Shown: in pieces, positions 8,104 to 16,427 of the stretch
Position numbering within the stretch: position 1 is the stretch's first letter
Layout: each line of letters starts with the position of its first letter
IMG/VR virus record: IMGVR_UViG_3300030333_005352
Coordinates: 1 to 42,716 of that record
Reading direction: 5' to 3' (one strand)
Source: a virus
Length of the DNA stretch: 42,716 bases
Translations under genes and position numbers: made by a program
The notes under the pieces: model-generated
Told to the model about the DNA's origin: nothing
The model's input: only the letters and a program-made list of their open reading frames with translations
The model's database searches: none

Positions 8104-10247
8104 TAGAGTCCTACTCTCCTTCTTACACTAGGGTTCATTTGTAGCCTGCGTAAAGCTGCAACTTCTCCATTTCTTGCCCCTTGCTGTGCAGCAGCCGCAA
8201 CACCAGCTTGGAACTGTTCAAAAGTCACATAATCGATTGAATTAATACGTTCAGAAGTAAATCGAACATCTATAGGCGCAGTTGCAACAGCGGTTCCACC
8301 CCCTCCTTCTTCAACAGACTGTGCTGCTCCATCTATAACAGCACTCCCTCTAGACCCTTGTGCATAACGAGCCATCGCATCGTTCATCTTTGATTCAGGA
8401 ATGACATATTCCCCCTGCCCACCTTCACCGACCATACCGACTTGAGGGCTGTCTACATATCCACCTGTGGCCCATCCCTTCGTCCCTGGTGATGGCATCC
8501 AGTTGCCATGAACTCCAGTCGTACCACCTGTTGATGGCAATCCTCCAGGTTGAGCAACAACAGGACTATAACCAGGAATAAACGCGCTAAATAACGCCTG
8601 CGTAATGGCGTGTTTCAACGCAGTTGCAGCCATCTCTGCTGCCATATCTGCAAAACTAGCTGCAATATTCCTGAAGAAACTGGCCATCGCTTCACCAGCA
8701 GTCATAGATCCTGAAATAAGCCCACTGAAAGAAGTCTTAAATGCATTACCAATCGCATCTGCTGCTGAAATTATTTGATTAATAGGATCCATTAGATCCT
8801 CTAACTGTTGCTTAAATTGACTTAACTTCTTCTCTTGATTGAGTGCATCAGTTAAAGCTTTGTCAGCCTTCGCAGCTGATTCGGCTATCTCATCCTGTAC
8901 TTTAAACTGTTCCTCCAGTTTCTTGACTCTCTCATCTATAAGATCGTTTATATCTACATTTTGATTGCCCAGTGCGGCGGAGGCAACTAATAAATACTCC
9001 CACCACTTAGCCTCCTTAGCTACGCTTAATGCCCTTTCTCTATTTTGATCCTTTAGTGTATCATTTACATCAACAATAGCTTCAAGATAACCCTTGGTAC
9101 GTAATACTTCTAGGGCTTCAGCAGCTGCCTCATTACCTATCTCCTTTCTGAGACTATTTATAAGTTCCAAAGTGCTACTGATATCTGTAGCAGCAGAAAC
9201 TTGCTCATAACTACCACCAAACATAGCCGCTATAGCTTCACGCTGTTCCCCAGAATCAAACTGAGACAAGGATTGCAATAGCCCTACCGTTTCTTCCTTA
9301 GTTCTTCCTAACTGATCAGCCAAAGAAGCCACGCTTTTTCTGGTGTGGAGAGATGTAGCACCTGTATGTTTCAATCTCTCATTTAACTTTTCAACTTCCT
9401 CGGATATTCCCTTTATTCTCCCAGCCAACTGTTGCCCTACAAGACCTCCAGCTAGTCCTCCCATTGGACCAGCAATCATTGAACCAGCAAAACCTCCTAA
9501 ACCACCGCCTAAAGATTCTGTAATTCCGCCGCCAAATAATAAGGGGAACATCGCACTTGTTAAACCCCCCGATATACCCATACCTATACGACCCTTAAAC
9601 GCAGGAGACCCAAACATTCCTGGAGTCCCCTGTATGGGACTACTTGGCCAACCTTGCTTAGAAGCTTTAAGCCACTTGGGAGATCCAACCATGCTTGGAC
9701 CCCCTTGCACGGGACTACTTGGCCAACCTTGCTTAGTAGCTTTAAGCCATTGGGGACTACCGACCGCAAGAGCACTTCCACCAATAGGTAGAGCTCCCGC
9801 TCTGGCCGTTCTCAAAGTAAGCGCGAGAGCTCGCTCCTTTTCCCTATTAGTTTGCTTCTGAAGATTTAACTTGTGAACTGCTTTTGTAACTTCGTGATCT
9901 AACTCCCCAGCTATTAACTTTGCATACTGCCAGTCTTGCTTCTTATAAGCTATTCTCTGCGCGTCCGCAAGTTGTGATAATGAATAACGTTTCTTTGTCT
10001 GTGCTTGCCTAAATCTATCTACATTAAGACCCGCTCTCTCTAATCTTCTTATCTTTTGTTCAATACGCCATCGTTGTTTTGATACTTGTAATTTCTGCGC
10101 TTCATTTCTTACAGTGGGATCAGATACTTGTCTTATTTGAGTTTTAAACTTCTTTACTTCCTTCTCTAATTTACCTAAATCCGCCTTAAATTGTTCTGCG
10201 TTAAGCGCAATATTTACCTCATATTGAGCGCCAGATACGTCTGCCAC
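8103..10247 (-). CDS. Tape measure protein
   Basis: A 714-residue protein. The first 140 residues are charged and helical with coiled-coil character. A central glycine-rich hydrophobic region follows (about 215-270, with GSMIAGPMGGLAGGLVGQQLAG). A further helical and coiled part spans about 275-500, then a second apolar segment (about 520-570). The C-terminal segment is GGY-rich, with GEYVIPESKM and RYAQG. This order, and the position after the tail-chaperone frames, is standard for tape measures. At the usual 0.15 nm per residue the tail would be about 105-110 nm. Residues about 160-210 hold two copies of a 25-residue unit with PxWLKAxKQGWPSSP. Product shape is secure; the numbering of segments is approximate. 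Confidence 0.85.
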   Translation of the reverse strand: MADVSGAQYEVNIALNAEQFKADLGKLEKEVKKFKTQIRQVSDPTVRNEAQKLQVSKQRWRIEQKIRRLERAGLNVDRFRQAQTKKRYSLSQLADAQRIAYKKQDWQYAKLIAGELDHEVTKAVHKLNLQKQTNREKERALALTLRTARAGALPIGGSALAVGSPQWLKATKQGWPSSPVQGGPSMVGSPKWLKASKQGWPSSPIQGTPGMFGSPAFKGRIGMGISGGLTSAMFPLLFGGGITESLGGGLGGFAGSMIAGPMGGLAGGLVGQQLAGRIKGISEEVEKLNERLKHTGATSLHTRKSVASLADQLGRTKEETVGLLQSLSQFDSGEQREAIAAMFGGSYEQVSAATDISSTLELINSLRKEIGNEAAAEALEVLRTKGYLEAIVDVNDTLKDQNRERALSVAKEAKWWEYLLVASAALGNQNVDINDLIDERVKKLEEQFKVQDEIAESAAKADKALTDALNQEKKLSQFKQQLEDLMDPINQIISAADAIGNAFKTSFSGLISGSMTAGEAMASFFRNIAASFADMAAEMAATALKHAITQALFSAFIPGYSPVVAQPGGLPSTGGTTGVHGNWMPSPGTKGWATGGYVDSPQVGMVGEGGQGEYVIPESKMNDAMARYAQGSRGSAVIDGAAQSVEEGGGGTAVATAPIDVRFTSERINSIDYVTFEQFQAGVAAAAQQGARNGEVAALRRLQMNPSVRRRVGL
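9636..9756. repeat. 75-base tandem repeat inside the tape measure gene
   Basis: The stretch beginning gggactacttggccaacc at 9636 returns at 9711, exactly 75 bases later. It continues with near-identity for about 45 bases. The unit is 25 codons, so copy-number change would keep the frame and alter tail length by a few nanometres. Confidence 0.8.
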
Positions 10248-10274
10248 AGTAAAATTTACACCATTGAGATAATT

Positions 10275-10469
10275 TTAGCGTAGACGACGATGCTGGGCTT
10301 GTCGCTCTGCTTGTTCCTGTGCTTTTTGCTGTCTCTCAACCTTAAGATTGAAATATCCGATCCAGGCGTAAAGCTCTTCCATGGACATGGATTCGCGTAA
10401 TTGCTTTAGGGTCATTCCTAACTGTTCACCTACGTAGAACTGTAAATACAGATGTGTATCATTCTCCAA
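10275..10469 (-). CDS. Second tail assembly chaperone frame (lambda gpT-like position)
   Basis: A short frame of 64 residues, with TTG as the earliest in-frame start (10469-10467) and a Gln/Arg-rich helical end (RQQKAQEQAERQAQHRRLR). It overlaps the end of the 10459-10836 gene by 11 bases and stands just before the tape measure, where siphoviruses place the second product of the tail chaperone pair. There is no ATG before codon 19 and no clear ribosome site. It is probably made by reinitiation in the overlap or by ribosomal frameshifting from the upstream gene. Relative to that gene the frame is +1, unlike the -1 shift of lambda. Confidence 0.55.
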   Translation of the reverse strand: MENDTHLYLQFYVGEQLGMTLKQLRESMSMEELYAWIGYFNLKVERQQKAQEQAERQAQHRRLR

Positions 10470-10836
10470 CTGGACTTTTTACGGCATCCGGCGTTGCCTC
10501 CTCCGCTATACCTTGCATTTTCGTCATCACATCTAGTAGTACACTCATCGGTAATTCCCGTCTAAGTGCTACACGATCACCACTGCTGAATAGTTTAGTC
10601 CCCGATACATCTTCAGCCTTTTGTATAACTACCTGAAGAGCAAACTCCATGTTGCCATCGTCGCCTTCCTTGTTTAACTCCCTCAAAGTCTGGTTTATAG
10701 CTTCTCTATCTGCGATAGTCAGAGGTTTCCAGTACAACTTTAAAATCGTTACTCCCTCCTTTTTTAGTGTGTAGCTACTTCGTGTCTCCGTATTAAATGC
10801 CTTCCTTAGTTTGTCTATCGCGCGTTCAGTACTCAT
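10459..10836 (-). CDS. Tail assembly chaperone (lambda gpG-like position)
   Basis: A 125-residue protein with KLYWKPLTIADREAINQTL, a pattern common in tail-chaperone and tail-tube-associated proteins. An acidic middle (KEGDDGNMEFAL) and a predicted helical C-terminal part follow. It lies between the neck/tail-completion genes and the tape measure. Such proteins bind and organise the tape measure while the tube polymerises and are not in the finished virion. The stop (TGA at 10461-10459) falls in the overlap with the second frame. The assignment rests on motif, size and order. Confidence 0.65.
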   Translation of the reverse strand: MSTERAIDKLRKAFNTETRSSYTLKKEGVTILKLYWKPLTIADREAINQTLRELNKEGDDGNMEFALQVVIQKAEDVSGTKLFSSGDRVALRRELPMSVLLDVMTKMQGIAEEATPDAVKSPVGE

Positions 10837-10866
10837 TGGTTCTGTGCTTTATCGCTGTACTATAAC

Positions 10867-11385
10867 CTATGCCCTGGTGCTCTTAACAATCTTGAAACCT
10901 GCCCGCTTAAAACCCTTATTCAAGTCATTAATCAAAAAACGAGCCCTACCGTGACTTAAATAAATAGTAAACCAATCAGGGTCTTTAGAAGGAGGAGTTA
11001 TATCACCCCCTTTCTCTCTTACTTCAGCGGCATGCTGAGCATAAGTGACAGGATCGCCGTCCTTACCAGGCATAGTCGCCGCTGGTTCATTAATGACAAA
11101 ACCTGCATATTCAACTGCGTTTCCAATGTACAAGGCTTGCTTAAGTGCCCCAAAAACCATTACATGTTTGGCCGGAGGTAACCTCCCTAAACCTCCGTCC
11201 CCTTCAATACGCTCCTCTGTAGGAGCTATAGGTTTGGTGTCTATTTTCCATCTTTCCTGAAAGCTACCCGTCCACCAAGGGCCCTCGTGTTGCAAAGAAG
11301 TATGTATTCTTACAGCTGCTTTGCTACGCGCCAGGATTGTGGCTTCCTCAATGTCGTAAACCAAATCCGATAGGTCTTTAGGCAT
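10867..11385 (-). CDS. HK97 gp10-like neck or tail-completion protein
   Basis: A 172-residue protein. An N-terminal helix (residues 1-30) is followed by PWWTGSFQERWKI, a motif of the HK97 gp10 type where a tryptophan/glycine turn precedes a long strand. NAVEYAGFVINE then matches the characteristic strand NxxxYAxxxE of that family. Two basic C-terminal helices follow. It overlaps the tail terminator gene by 8 bases. It lies in the standard head-to-tail series adaptor, closure, terminator, gp10-like. Expected role: joining the head and tail. Confidence 0.65.
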   Translation of the reverse strand: MPKDLSDLVYDIEEATILARSKAAVRIHTSLQHEGPWWTGSFQERWKIDTKPIAPTEERIEGDGGLGRLPPAKHVMVFGALKQALYIGNAVEYAGFVINEPAATMPGKDGDPVTYAQHAAEVREKGGDITPPSKDPDWFTIYLSHGRARFLINDLNKGFKRAGFKIVKSTRA

Positions 11386-11806
11386 TAGCGGTAAAGTCGC
11401 AACTGACTACACTTAAGTGATGGCTATTTGCATCATTTCTGACAGACGTTGGACCTGCAATCTCGGATACTCTCGGCGTTACTGAATAAGTATCTGAATA
11501 ATCAGATGCATTAACTGAAATAAGACCATCTATAACTGACTCCGCTATGGCGGACGCTACTGCACTTCCTTTGTTCGCAGGAGTCATGATCCCACATCTT
11601 ATGGACCCACTGTAATAATCTACAGCCGCCCCTTGAGGCTGAGATGTCGCTTGGTCAAAATCCAGGCTCACCATTACGTACTTCTTGGTTTTACCAGGAG
11701 TCGTAAATGGCATGTTGTCAAAAACAACCGTTACTGTTGCGTCAGCATTATTAACTGCTGTTTTTATTGCAGTTTCAAATGCAGCACGGGCCTTAACTAA
11801 CGTCAT
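11378..11806 (-). CDS. Tail terminator protein
   Basis: A 142-residue protein with alpha-beta-beta layout. It starts with a helix (MTLVKARAAFETAIKTAV), then strands TVTVVFDNMPF and KYVMVSLDF, and a later helix (AVASAIAESVIDGLIS). This size and layout match lambda gpU / tail terminator proteins, which form a hexamer that ends tail growth and joins the tail to the neck. Its ATG shares base 11806 with the stop of the preceding gene, indicating coupling. It precedes the gp10-like gene. Confidence comes mainly from gene order and secondary structure. Confidence 0.65.
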   Translation of the reverse strand: MTLVKARAAFETAIKTAVNNADATVTVVFDNMPFTTPGKTKKYVMVSLDFDQATSQPQGAAVDYYSGSIRCGIMTPANKGSAVASAIAESVIDGLISVNASDYSDTYSVTPRVSEIAGPTSVRNDANSHHLSVVSCDFTANA

Positions 11807-12186
11807 TAGAAAACTACAGTTATACGAAAAAGATACTCTTGACCACCTCTATATGTCCTGATGTCTTGGATCTTTGCAAAACGAGTTGATCCAGAAAAAG
11901 TTAAAGTTACTTCATCTTGCAAAAGTGGTTGGCTATTTCCTATTAAGTCTGGGGTTACATACAGGCGTGCTGTGTTCTCTTGAAAACCTGAGTCTTCCCT
12001 GGATTGAATAAATTCAACAGGTACTTTTATGTTGTATGCCGTGTCAGTTGTAGTTACAGCTCCGGTAGCAGTGTTGTAACTCGGAGAAGTCTTTCGAGTG
12101 TATGTGACACTTGTGTCTAAAGCAGATCCTAGATCCGAAACAACCTGCTTGGCTACATCCTTGAAAAGTGTGTCTAGAGCTGCCAT
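11806..12186 (-). CDS. Head-tail closure protein
   Basis: A 126-residue, mostly beta protein. It begins with a helix (LDTLFKDVAKQVVSDLG), then YNIKVPVEFIQSREDSG, ARLYVTPDLIGNSQPLLQD and DIRTYRGGQEYLFRITVVF at the end. The pattern of a bounded length change, an SREDSG turn and a final hydrophobic strand fits small head-closure proteins (HK97 gp7 / SPP1 gp16 type). It sits one base downstream of the adaptor gene and is coupled to the tail terminator. Role inferred from order. Confidence 0.6.
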   Translation of the reverse strand: MAALDTLFKDVAKQVVSDLGSALDTSVTYTRKTSPSYNTATGAVTTTDTAYNIKVPVEFIQSREDSGFQENTARLYVTPDLIGNSQPLLQDEVTLTFSGSTRFAKIQDIRTYRGGQEYLFRITVVF

Positions 12187-12717
12187 TTAACCCCTCACTA
12201 ACCGGACTTGATAAGCACCAGAACCACCGAGGCAATAGGCACCAAGATAAGACTGAAGCCAAGGATATACGTCAAAAACATTGTTGATGGTTCCAACTCC
12301 TTGACTATCAGTATTGTATTTCACCTCAATGTCTCCCAGCTTTACCTCCTCATAAGTTCCATCTGTACCCTTGTTTCCAGTTATTGCATCAGTATCGTTT
12401 GCTAAGGCTCTTGCTAATTCATATTGCGCGTATTTAATATCTTTCGGAATGGCTGTACAAACTAATTCGACATTATCAACGTGATAATTATTTCGAGGCC
12501 ATTTCAATGCTTGATCATTGTCACATCGATCTCCTAAGAAATTAAGACTATCAATCCAACGACAAGCAGAAATTAAAGCTCGATTCTTCTGGTCATCAGT
12601 TTTATCATCCCAAGTTGATTCTTCTGGAGCGGTTTCAAAATATGCGTTGGCCTCAGCCAATGTCACATAACTATTTGAAGCTTCTCCTTTCAACGTAGCG
12701 GAAATTGTTGCAGCCAC
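12187..12717 (-). CDS. Head-tail adaptor protein (DnaT-like phage family)
   Basis: A 176-residue protein with YVTLAEANAYFET near the start, then ALISACRWIDSLNFLGDR, LKWPRNN, VCTAIPKDIKYAQYELARAL, and a long tail ending GGSGAYQVRLVRG. This series is the well-known adaptor family often annotated as DnaT-like ssDNA-binding; in phages it binds the portal. It is the first gene after the terminator that follows the capsid gene. It ends directly before the closure gene. Expected role: the first ring below the portal. Confidence 0.75.
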   Translation of the reverse strand: MAATISATLKGEASNSYVTLAEANAYFETAPEESTWDDKTDDQKNRALISACRWIDSLNFLGDRCDNDQALKWPRNNYHVDNVELVCTAIPKDIKYAQYELARALANDTDAITGNKGTDGTYEEVKLGDIEVKYNTDSQGVGTINNVFDVYPWLQSYLGAYCLGGSGAYQVRLVRG

Positions 12718-12755
12718 TTTTACTTAACAAGCGTCTTTACCAGTATATCTACAAG

Positions 12756-12782
12756 AAAAAACCCCGCTTGCTCAAGGCGGGG
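12756..12782 (-). terminator. Rho-independent terminator after the major capsid gene
   Basis: Read leftward, CCCCGC and GCGGGG form the main stem with an extra TTG/CAA pairing, followed by a run of six T. It lies between capsid (ends 12817) and adaptor (starts 12717). It would leave capsid mRNA more abundant than the connector genes downstream. Confidence 0.85.
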
Positions 12783-12816
12783 TAATTGTGTATTTCGCCT
12801 ACTTCTTGATTGTCCC

Positions 12817-13896
12817 TTATAGGGTTGAGGTATCAAGAGGTGTATTAACTGTTAGCTGAACCATTGGAATGAGATCTATGTCATAGGTCGCAGTCCAGTT
12901 GTCCTTGTTGCCAAGTACAGAGTTGGTTGGGTTGTCAGCAGCGTTGCCCCACTTAGTACCCATGACGTGATACGCAGTGTGATAATCAACTGAGAGAACA
13001 TCCTGTTTAGACAAGATGTTGCGATCAGCTTCAATCCGTAGATCTTGCTGAACACCCTCAAGAATTGTGCCCTTCTTGAGTAAGTAGCAGTAGTACTCCT
13101 TGATGTGACCACTGGAACCAGGTTGAACTGTGTTCACCTGAGAATCCATGATGACATCTAGGCCAGCAAACTGACCGATGCTTCTAGCACCAACGCCAGC
13201 ACCGCCACCACCCCAGGTGACTGCGCCACCAGAAGTTAAGGAAGATGTGGAGAAGGTTAATAGTCCTACCTGATAGAGATAGAAACCAACGTTAGGGTGA
13301 ACGATGATTGTGTCTAGCTCATCGCCACGCTCTCCAAGAAGTGCGCGTGCTGTTGCAACGTTTGCACCTGTTAGATAATTGGCTTCAGCAGCACCAGAAG
13401 CAGCAGCTTTTGCTAAGTCAGACGCGTTACCTGAAAGAGCTGTGCCAAAAAGACCGTGTAGTTGATAGAAAAGTCTTTGGCTGTTTAGCTTGTTGATTGC
13501 ATCAGCAAGTTGATTGCGGATGTGAAGCATTGGATCTTCACCAGCAGCCAAAACTGCAACATCATCAACCGCATAGGCAAAACCTCTGTGGCAAATAGAT
13601 GCAATCTGAGTCGCTGTGCCGATCTTTTGTGGAGTTAGATATCCAGCAGTACTTGTACCCCAGCCTGCTGTTCCATCCATGATCTCCTCAGTTGGAGCTA
13701 CTGGATTGAATTCAGGAACTTGAATACGTGTGCCACCTTCCTTAGCATCAAGGAAAGGACTGCGAGCAACAGCTCCACTCTTAATGAAGAGACTGCGCTC
13801 TTTAATTGCCTCGCTTACATAACGAGACAAATTATTCCTTTTTACGATGTCCGCGAGAAGGACACCGCCGGAATAATTCTGAAACGGGGCTGCCAT
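12817..13896 (-). CDS. Major capsid protein
   Basis: A 359-residue protein. It has an N-terminal arm (VLLADIVKRNNLSRYVSEAI), a loop region with GGTRIQVPEFNP, a spine-type helix (PMLHIRNQLADAINKLNSQ), and a long-core section containing TIIVHPNVGFYLYQVGLL and LDVIMDSQVN. These match HK97-fold coat proteins of the type used with a separate scaffold. It follows a scaffold-like gene and precedes connector genes. No prohead protease gene is visible, so coat maturation by cleavage is not supported. A terminator 35 bases downstream suggests high specific expression. Confidence 0.85.
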   Translation of the reverse strand: MAAPFQNYSGGVLLADIVKRNNLSRYVSEAIKERSLFIKSGAVARSPFLDAKEGGTRIQVPEFNPVAPTEEIMDGTAGWGTSTAGYLTPQKIGTATQIASICHRGFAYAVDDVAVLAAGEDPMLHIRNQLADAINKLNSQRLFYQLHGLFGTALSGNASDLAKAAASGAAEANYLTGANVATARALLGERGDELDTIIVHPNVGFYLYQVGLLTFSTSSLTSGGAVTWGGGGAGVGARSIGQFAGLDVIMDSQVNTVQPGSSGHIKEYYCYLLKKGTILEGVQQDLRIEADRNILSKQDVLSVDYHTAYHVMGTKWGNAADNPTNSVLGNKDNWTATYDIDLIPMVQLTVNTPLDTSTL

Positions 13897-13964
13897 TTCA
13901 AAAAACGGGATTTAATTTACGGGGGTCCAAGTCACAGACTCGGTATTAGCTTCACAGAAACTAA

Positions 13965-14693
13965 TTAACTACTTGCCTCTCTCTTGAGCACAGCTGCAAG
14001 ATCAGGTTCTGTAGCTTCAAGGGCCATTTGCCTTGTGATATTTATACTACCTTCTTTCCAGGGATTCGCCGAGCCTGGAGCGACATTTGATGTTGGGGTT
14101 GGTTTTGCCCCCATCCCTGCTGCAGTAGTTGGTTTGAAGTGGTGTTCCCAACCAGACCCAGGGTTCTTTAAATTTGCTAAATAAGTCCCTATCTCTTGTT
14201 CTACTCCTCCATTTAATACAACAACTTTCCCTTCAGCGTTTCTTTTAAGTTTCCCCTGAAGAAGAGATAATGCTTGCTCAGCGTTTATCGCTCCAGCATT
14301 ACTTATGGCTGCTAAAGCCGAAGTACGTGTTGCTTCTTGCTCGTTAGATCTTTTTAACTCCTCTAGTTGAGCTTTAAGAGTTCCTATTTCTTCCGTTTGG
14401 GTTTGGGCTGTTTTGTTGGCTTCTTCCCAGAGGTCTTTCCATTGACCTTGGTCTTCCAGCTTTTGCTTCCTTTCGGCATCGGCTTTCTTGTATACGTCGT
14501 CCAGTTTACTTTTTATGCCCTTGAATTTCTCGTCGGCTTCGGAAGCTTGCGCTTTTAAAGTAGCAATCTGCTGCTCGTATTCGGCTTTGATTGCATCAAG
14601 ATTAGGAGCGGCTGGCTGTTGGGGAGCAGTTTCAGCCACTGGCTGTTCAGCGGGAGTCACGGACTCCGACTGAATGACTCTTTCTTCAACCAT
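13965..14693 (-). CDS. Scaffolding protein
   Basis: A 242-residue, strongly charged protein with a coiled coil from about residue 33 to 125 (KAQASEADEKFKGIKSKLDD and neighbours). The N-terminal end is proline/alanine-rich, and a short C-terminal tail ends in basic and acidic residues. Composition and position immediately upstream of the coat gene are standard for phage scaffolds that guide capsid assembly and leave before maturation. Its start is 2 bases from the stop of the 14696-14932 gene. No protease motif is seen, so it is probably released rather than digested. Confidence 0.75.
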   Translation of the reverse strand: MVEERVIQSESVTPAEQPVAETAPQQPAAPNLDAIKAEYEQQIATLKAQASEADEKFKGIKSKLDDVYKKADAERKQKLEDQGQWKDLWEEANKTAQTQTEEIGTLKAQLEELKRSNEQEATRTSALAAISNAGAINAEQALSLLQGKLKRNAEGKVVVLNGGVEQEIGTYLANLKNPGSGWEHHFKPTTAAGMGAKPTPTSNVAPGSANPWKEGSINITRQMALEATEPDLAAVLKREASS

Positions 14694-14695
14694 AG

Positions 14696-14932
14696 TTATT
14701 CAGCGATGTCGTTATCGAATGTGGATGGAGGTGCTGTTACCTCTTTCTTTTGCTTAGAAGTTAAACCCCCTAAAGAGGTCTTGCTCTTCGGAGACGCTTT
14801 CGGCTTTTGTGGGGTCTTTTTAGTGGGAGGATTCAAGTCTTCCGCTCTGGGATGAGGAACAACTTCCCATTTATATGTTCCGTCAGGTTGTAAAACCTTA
14901 TCTATAGAGCCTTCTGGTCCAGAAGTCGGCAT
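14696..14932 (-). CDS. Hypothetical 78-aa protein between portal and scaffold
   Basis: A short, Pro/Lys/Ser-rich protein (PTKKTPQKPKASPKSKTS) that starts with a compact DGTYKWEVVPHPR segment and is probably disordered after it. It sits between portal and scaffold with gaps of 30 and 2 bases. No family recognised. Position suggests a head-associated or assembly accessory protein, but the sequence gives no proof. Confidence 0.6.
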   Translation of the reverse strand: MPTSGPEGSIDKVLQPDGTYKWEVVPHPRAEDLNPPTKKTPQKPKASPKSKTSLGGLTSKQKKEVTAPPSTFDNDIAE

Positions 14933-14962
14933 CGCTTTCTGAGTGCGTGTAAATGTAGTATA

Positions 14963-16411
14963 TCAGGAACCCGCAGAGTCGTCGAATTCATTAGCGGAAG
15001 GTAAAACCTCACCTTGTACAAGAATCTGACGGAACTCATCTCTTCCTAGTACACCTTGCTCGAATAGTGAGGTCAATGCAGTTACATCCTGACCAATTAA
15101 ACGATCAATATCGAAATCTTTATTGATTCTAATTTCTGGGGGTGTCATTCCGAGGTATTGCGCAGATAAATTAAAGCATTTTTGGAGCTTTTGCTCTAGC
15201 TCTAACGCCACCATCGAAAGCATTGAATTTGTGTCTACACGGTCTAGGCGTCGTGCATCAGCTGATTCCGCAACAAATTTTTGTTGGGAAAGGGTGCTGA
15301 TGCCCAAAGATGCCATTTGTTTCTCTAATTCTTGTATTTCTGCGGCTTGAGCTTCAAAAGCTGTTGATGCTGGCTCAACGTAATAGACCTTATTCCCAGG
15401 CTGGGTCGCCATTGCATAATTGACGCTGATGGCCATGTCCTTTGTCTGATCATCCCAACCCTCAAGAATCAACATCGGCTGAGAAGCAACATGGAGGCTG
15501 TGAATTAAGTCGGCTTGACGCTGAAAATGGGACAAATTTAGGTAGGCAATGTCCAAAAGCGGCGGTTTGCTGGTCAGTGTGTCCGTTTTATTTGTGTAAA
15601 CGGTCACGAGAGGAACTTCACCCAAACTAAATTCACCAGAATCCACTAATTCATAATCTTTTGGTGTTATCGGAGCTGTAAATGCTCCTGAAAAACCTGT
15701 TTCTGTACCGTAAAGAGTCTTATCACTCTCTTTTTGTCTATAAACACGATATCTTCCAGGTTCAATTACGCGAACCTGGTTGAAAACAACTTCTCCAAAT
15801 TCTCCATCAGGTACAACGGCTTTCTCTGCAATTCGAACTTGAATCAAATCTCCATAATTAACCTCTCTATCTAATCTCCAGCCATAAATGTTTGTTGGAT
15901 CAACATCAATCCAGTAAGGACGACGATTTTCTGCCCTTTCTTCGGCTAACGACCTTGCCCCTGTCGGAGCAGGAAAATCCACCAGGGTATGGCTATGCCC
16001 GTAAGTAAGAGAACATATAAGGTTTCGGCGAGCGTATTCATCTAAATCTGATCCGCAACCATCAACATTCTTATTGAAAATATCCGTCCAATATGAATCG
16101 CCGTCAACAGTAATTGGCTTCCTCAACACTAAACCTGCTGCTGCTCTTACCAAACGCTGCGTATAGGGAGAGAATACAGCCCTATTTACTCTCGATAAGT
16201 AAGCTTCGTAATCTTCACGCGGTTCCAAAGGCAAAAAGGCTTCGGAATTATCACGCAGATATTCCGTCCCAAGCGTTACTGCTTTCATTATTTCCCATGC
16301 CTTTACCTGGTCTAGAACAGCTCTAGTTCGAGTAAAAGGACTGTCTGCACCACCCTGAAAAGTTGTACTGACTTGATGGGTTCGGATTTTACCTGGAACG
16401 GCATAAGTCAT
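14963..16411 (-). CDS. Portal protein (DUF4055-like)
   Basis: A 482-residue protein with PREDYEAYLSRVNRAVFSPYTQRLV near residues 62-86 and RLVRAAAGLVLRKPI, a pattern seen in phage portal proteins of the DUF4055 type. Later come RRNLICSLTYGHSHTLVDFP, PLLDIAYLNLSHFQRQADL and a long helix (EIQELEKQMASLGIST) of the stem/crown region. It is placed after terminase and before scaffold and coat. A dodecamer of this protein would form the DNA channel at one capsid vertex. It ends with an acidic EFDDSAGS tail. Confidence 0.85.
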   Translation of the reverse strand: MTYAVPGKIRTHQVSTTFQGGADSPFTRTRAVLDQVKAWEIMKAVTLGTEYLRDNSEAFLPLEPREDYEAYLSRVNRAVFSPYTQRLVRAAAGLVLRKPITVDGDSYWTDIFNKNVDGCGSDLDEYARRNLICSLTYGHSHTLVDFPAPTGARSLAEERAENRRPYWIDVDPTNIYGWRLDREVNYGDLIQVRIAEKAVVPDGEFGEVVFNQVRVIEPGRYRVYRQKESDKTLYGTETGFSGAFTAPITPKDYELVDSGEFSLGEVPLVTVYTNKTDTLTSKPPLLDIAYLNLSHFQRQADLIHSLHVASQPMLILEGWDDQTKDMAISVNYAMATQPGNKVYYVEPASTAFEAQAAEIQELEKQMASLGISTLSQQKFVAESADARRLDRVDTNSMLSMVALELEQKLQKCFNLSAQYLGMTPPEIRINKDFDIDRLIGQDVTALTSLFEQGVLGRDEFRQILVQGEVLPSANEFDDSAGS

Positions 16412-16427
16412 CGATTAACAAGAGCCC

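Noticed and set aside
9343-9861. 172-codon plus-strand frame antisense to the tape measure
   Set aside because: Pro/Ile-rich text mirrors the Gly-rich coding strand; it has no ribosome site and no recognisable pattern.
12044-12262. 72-codon minus-strand frame across the closure and adaptor genes
   Set aside because: It overlaps two well-supported genes in another frame and has no start signal.
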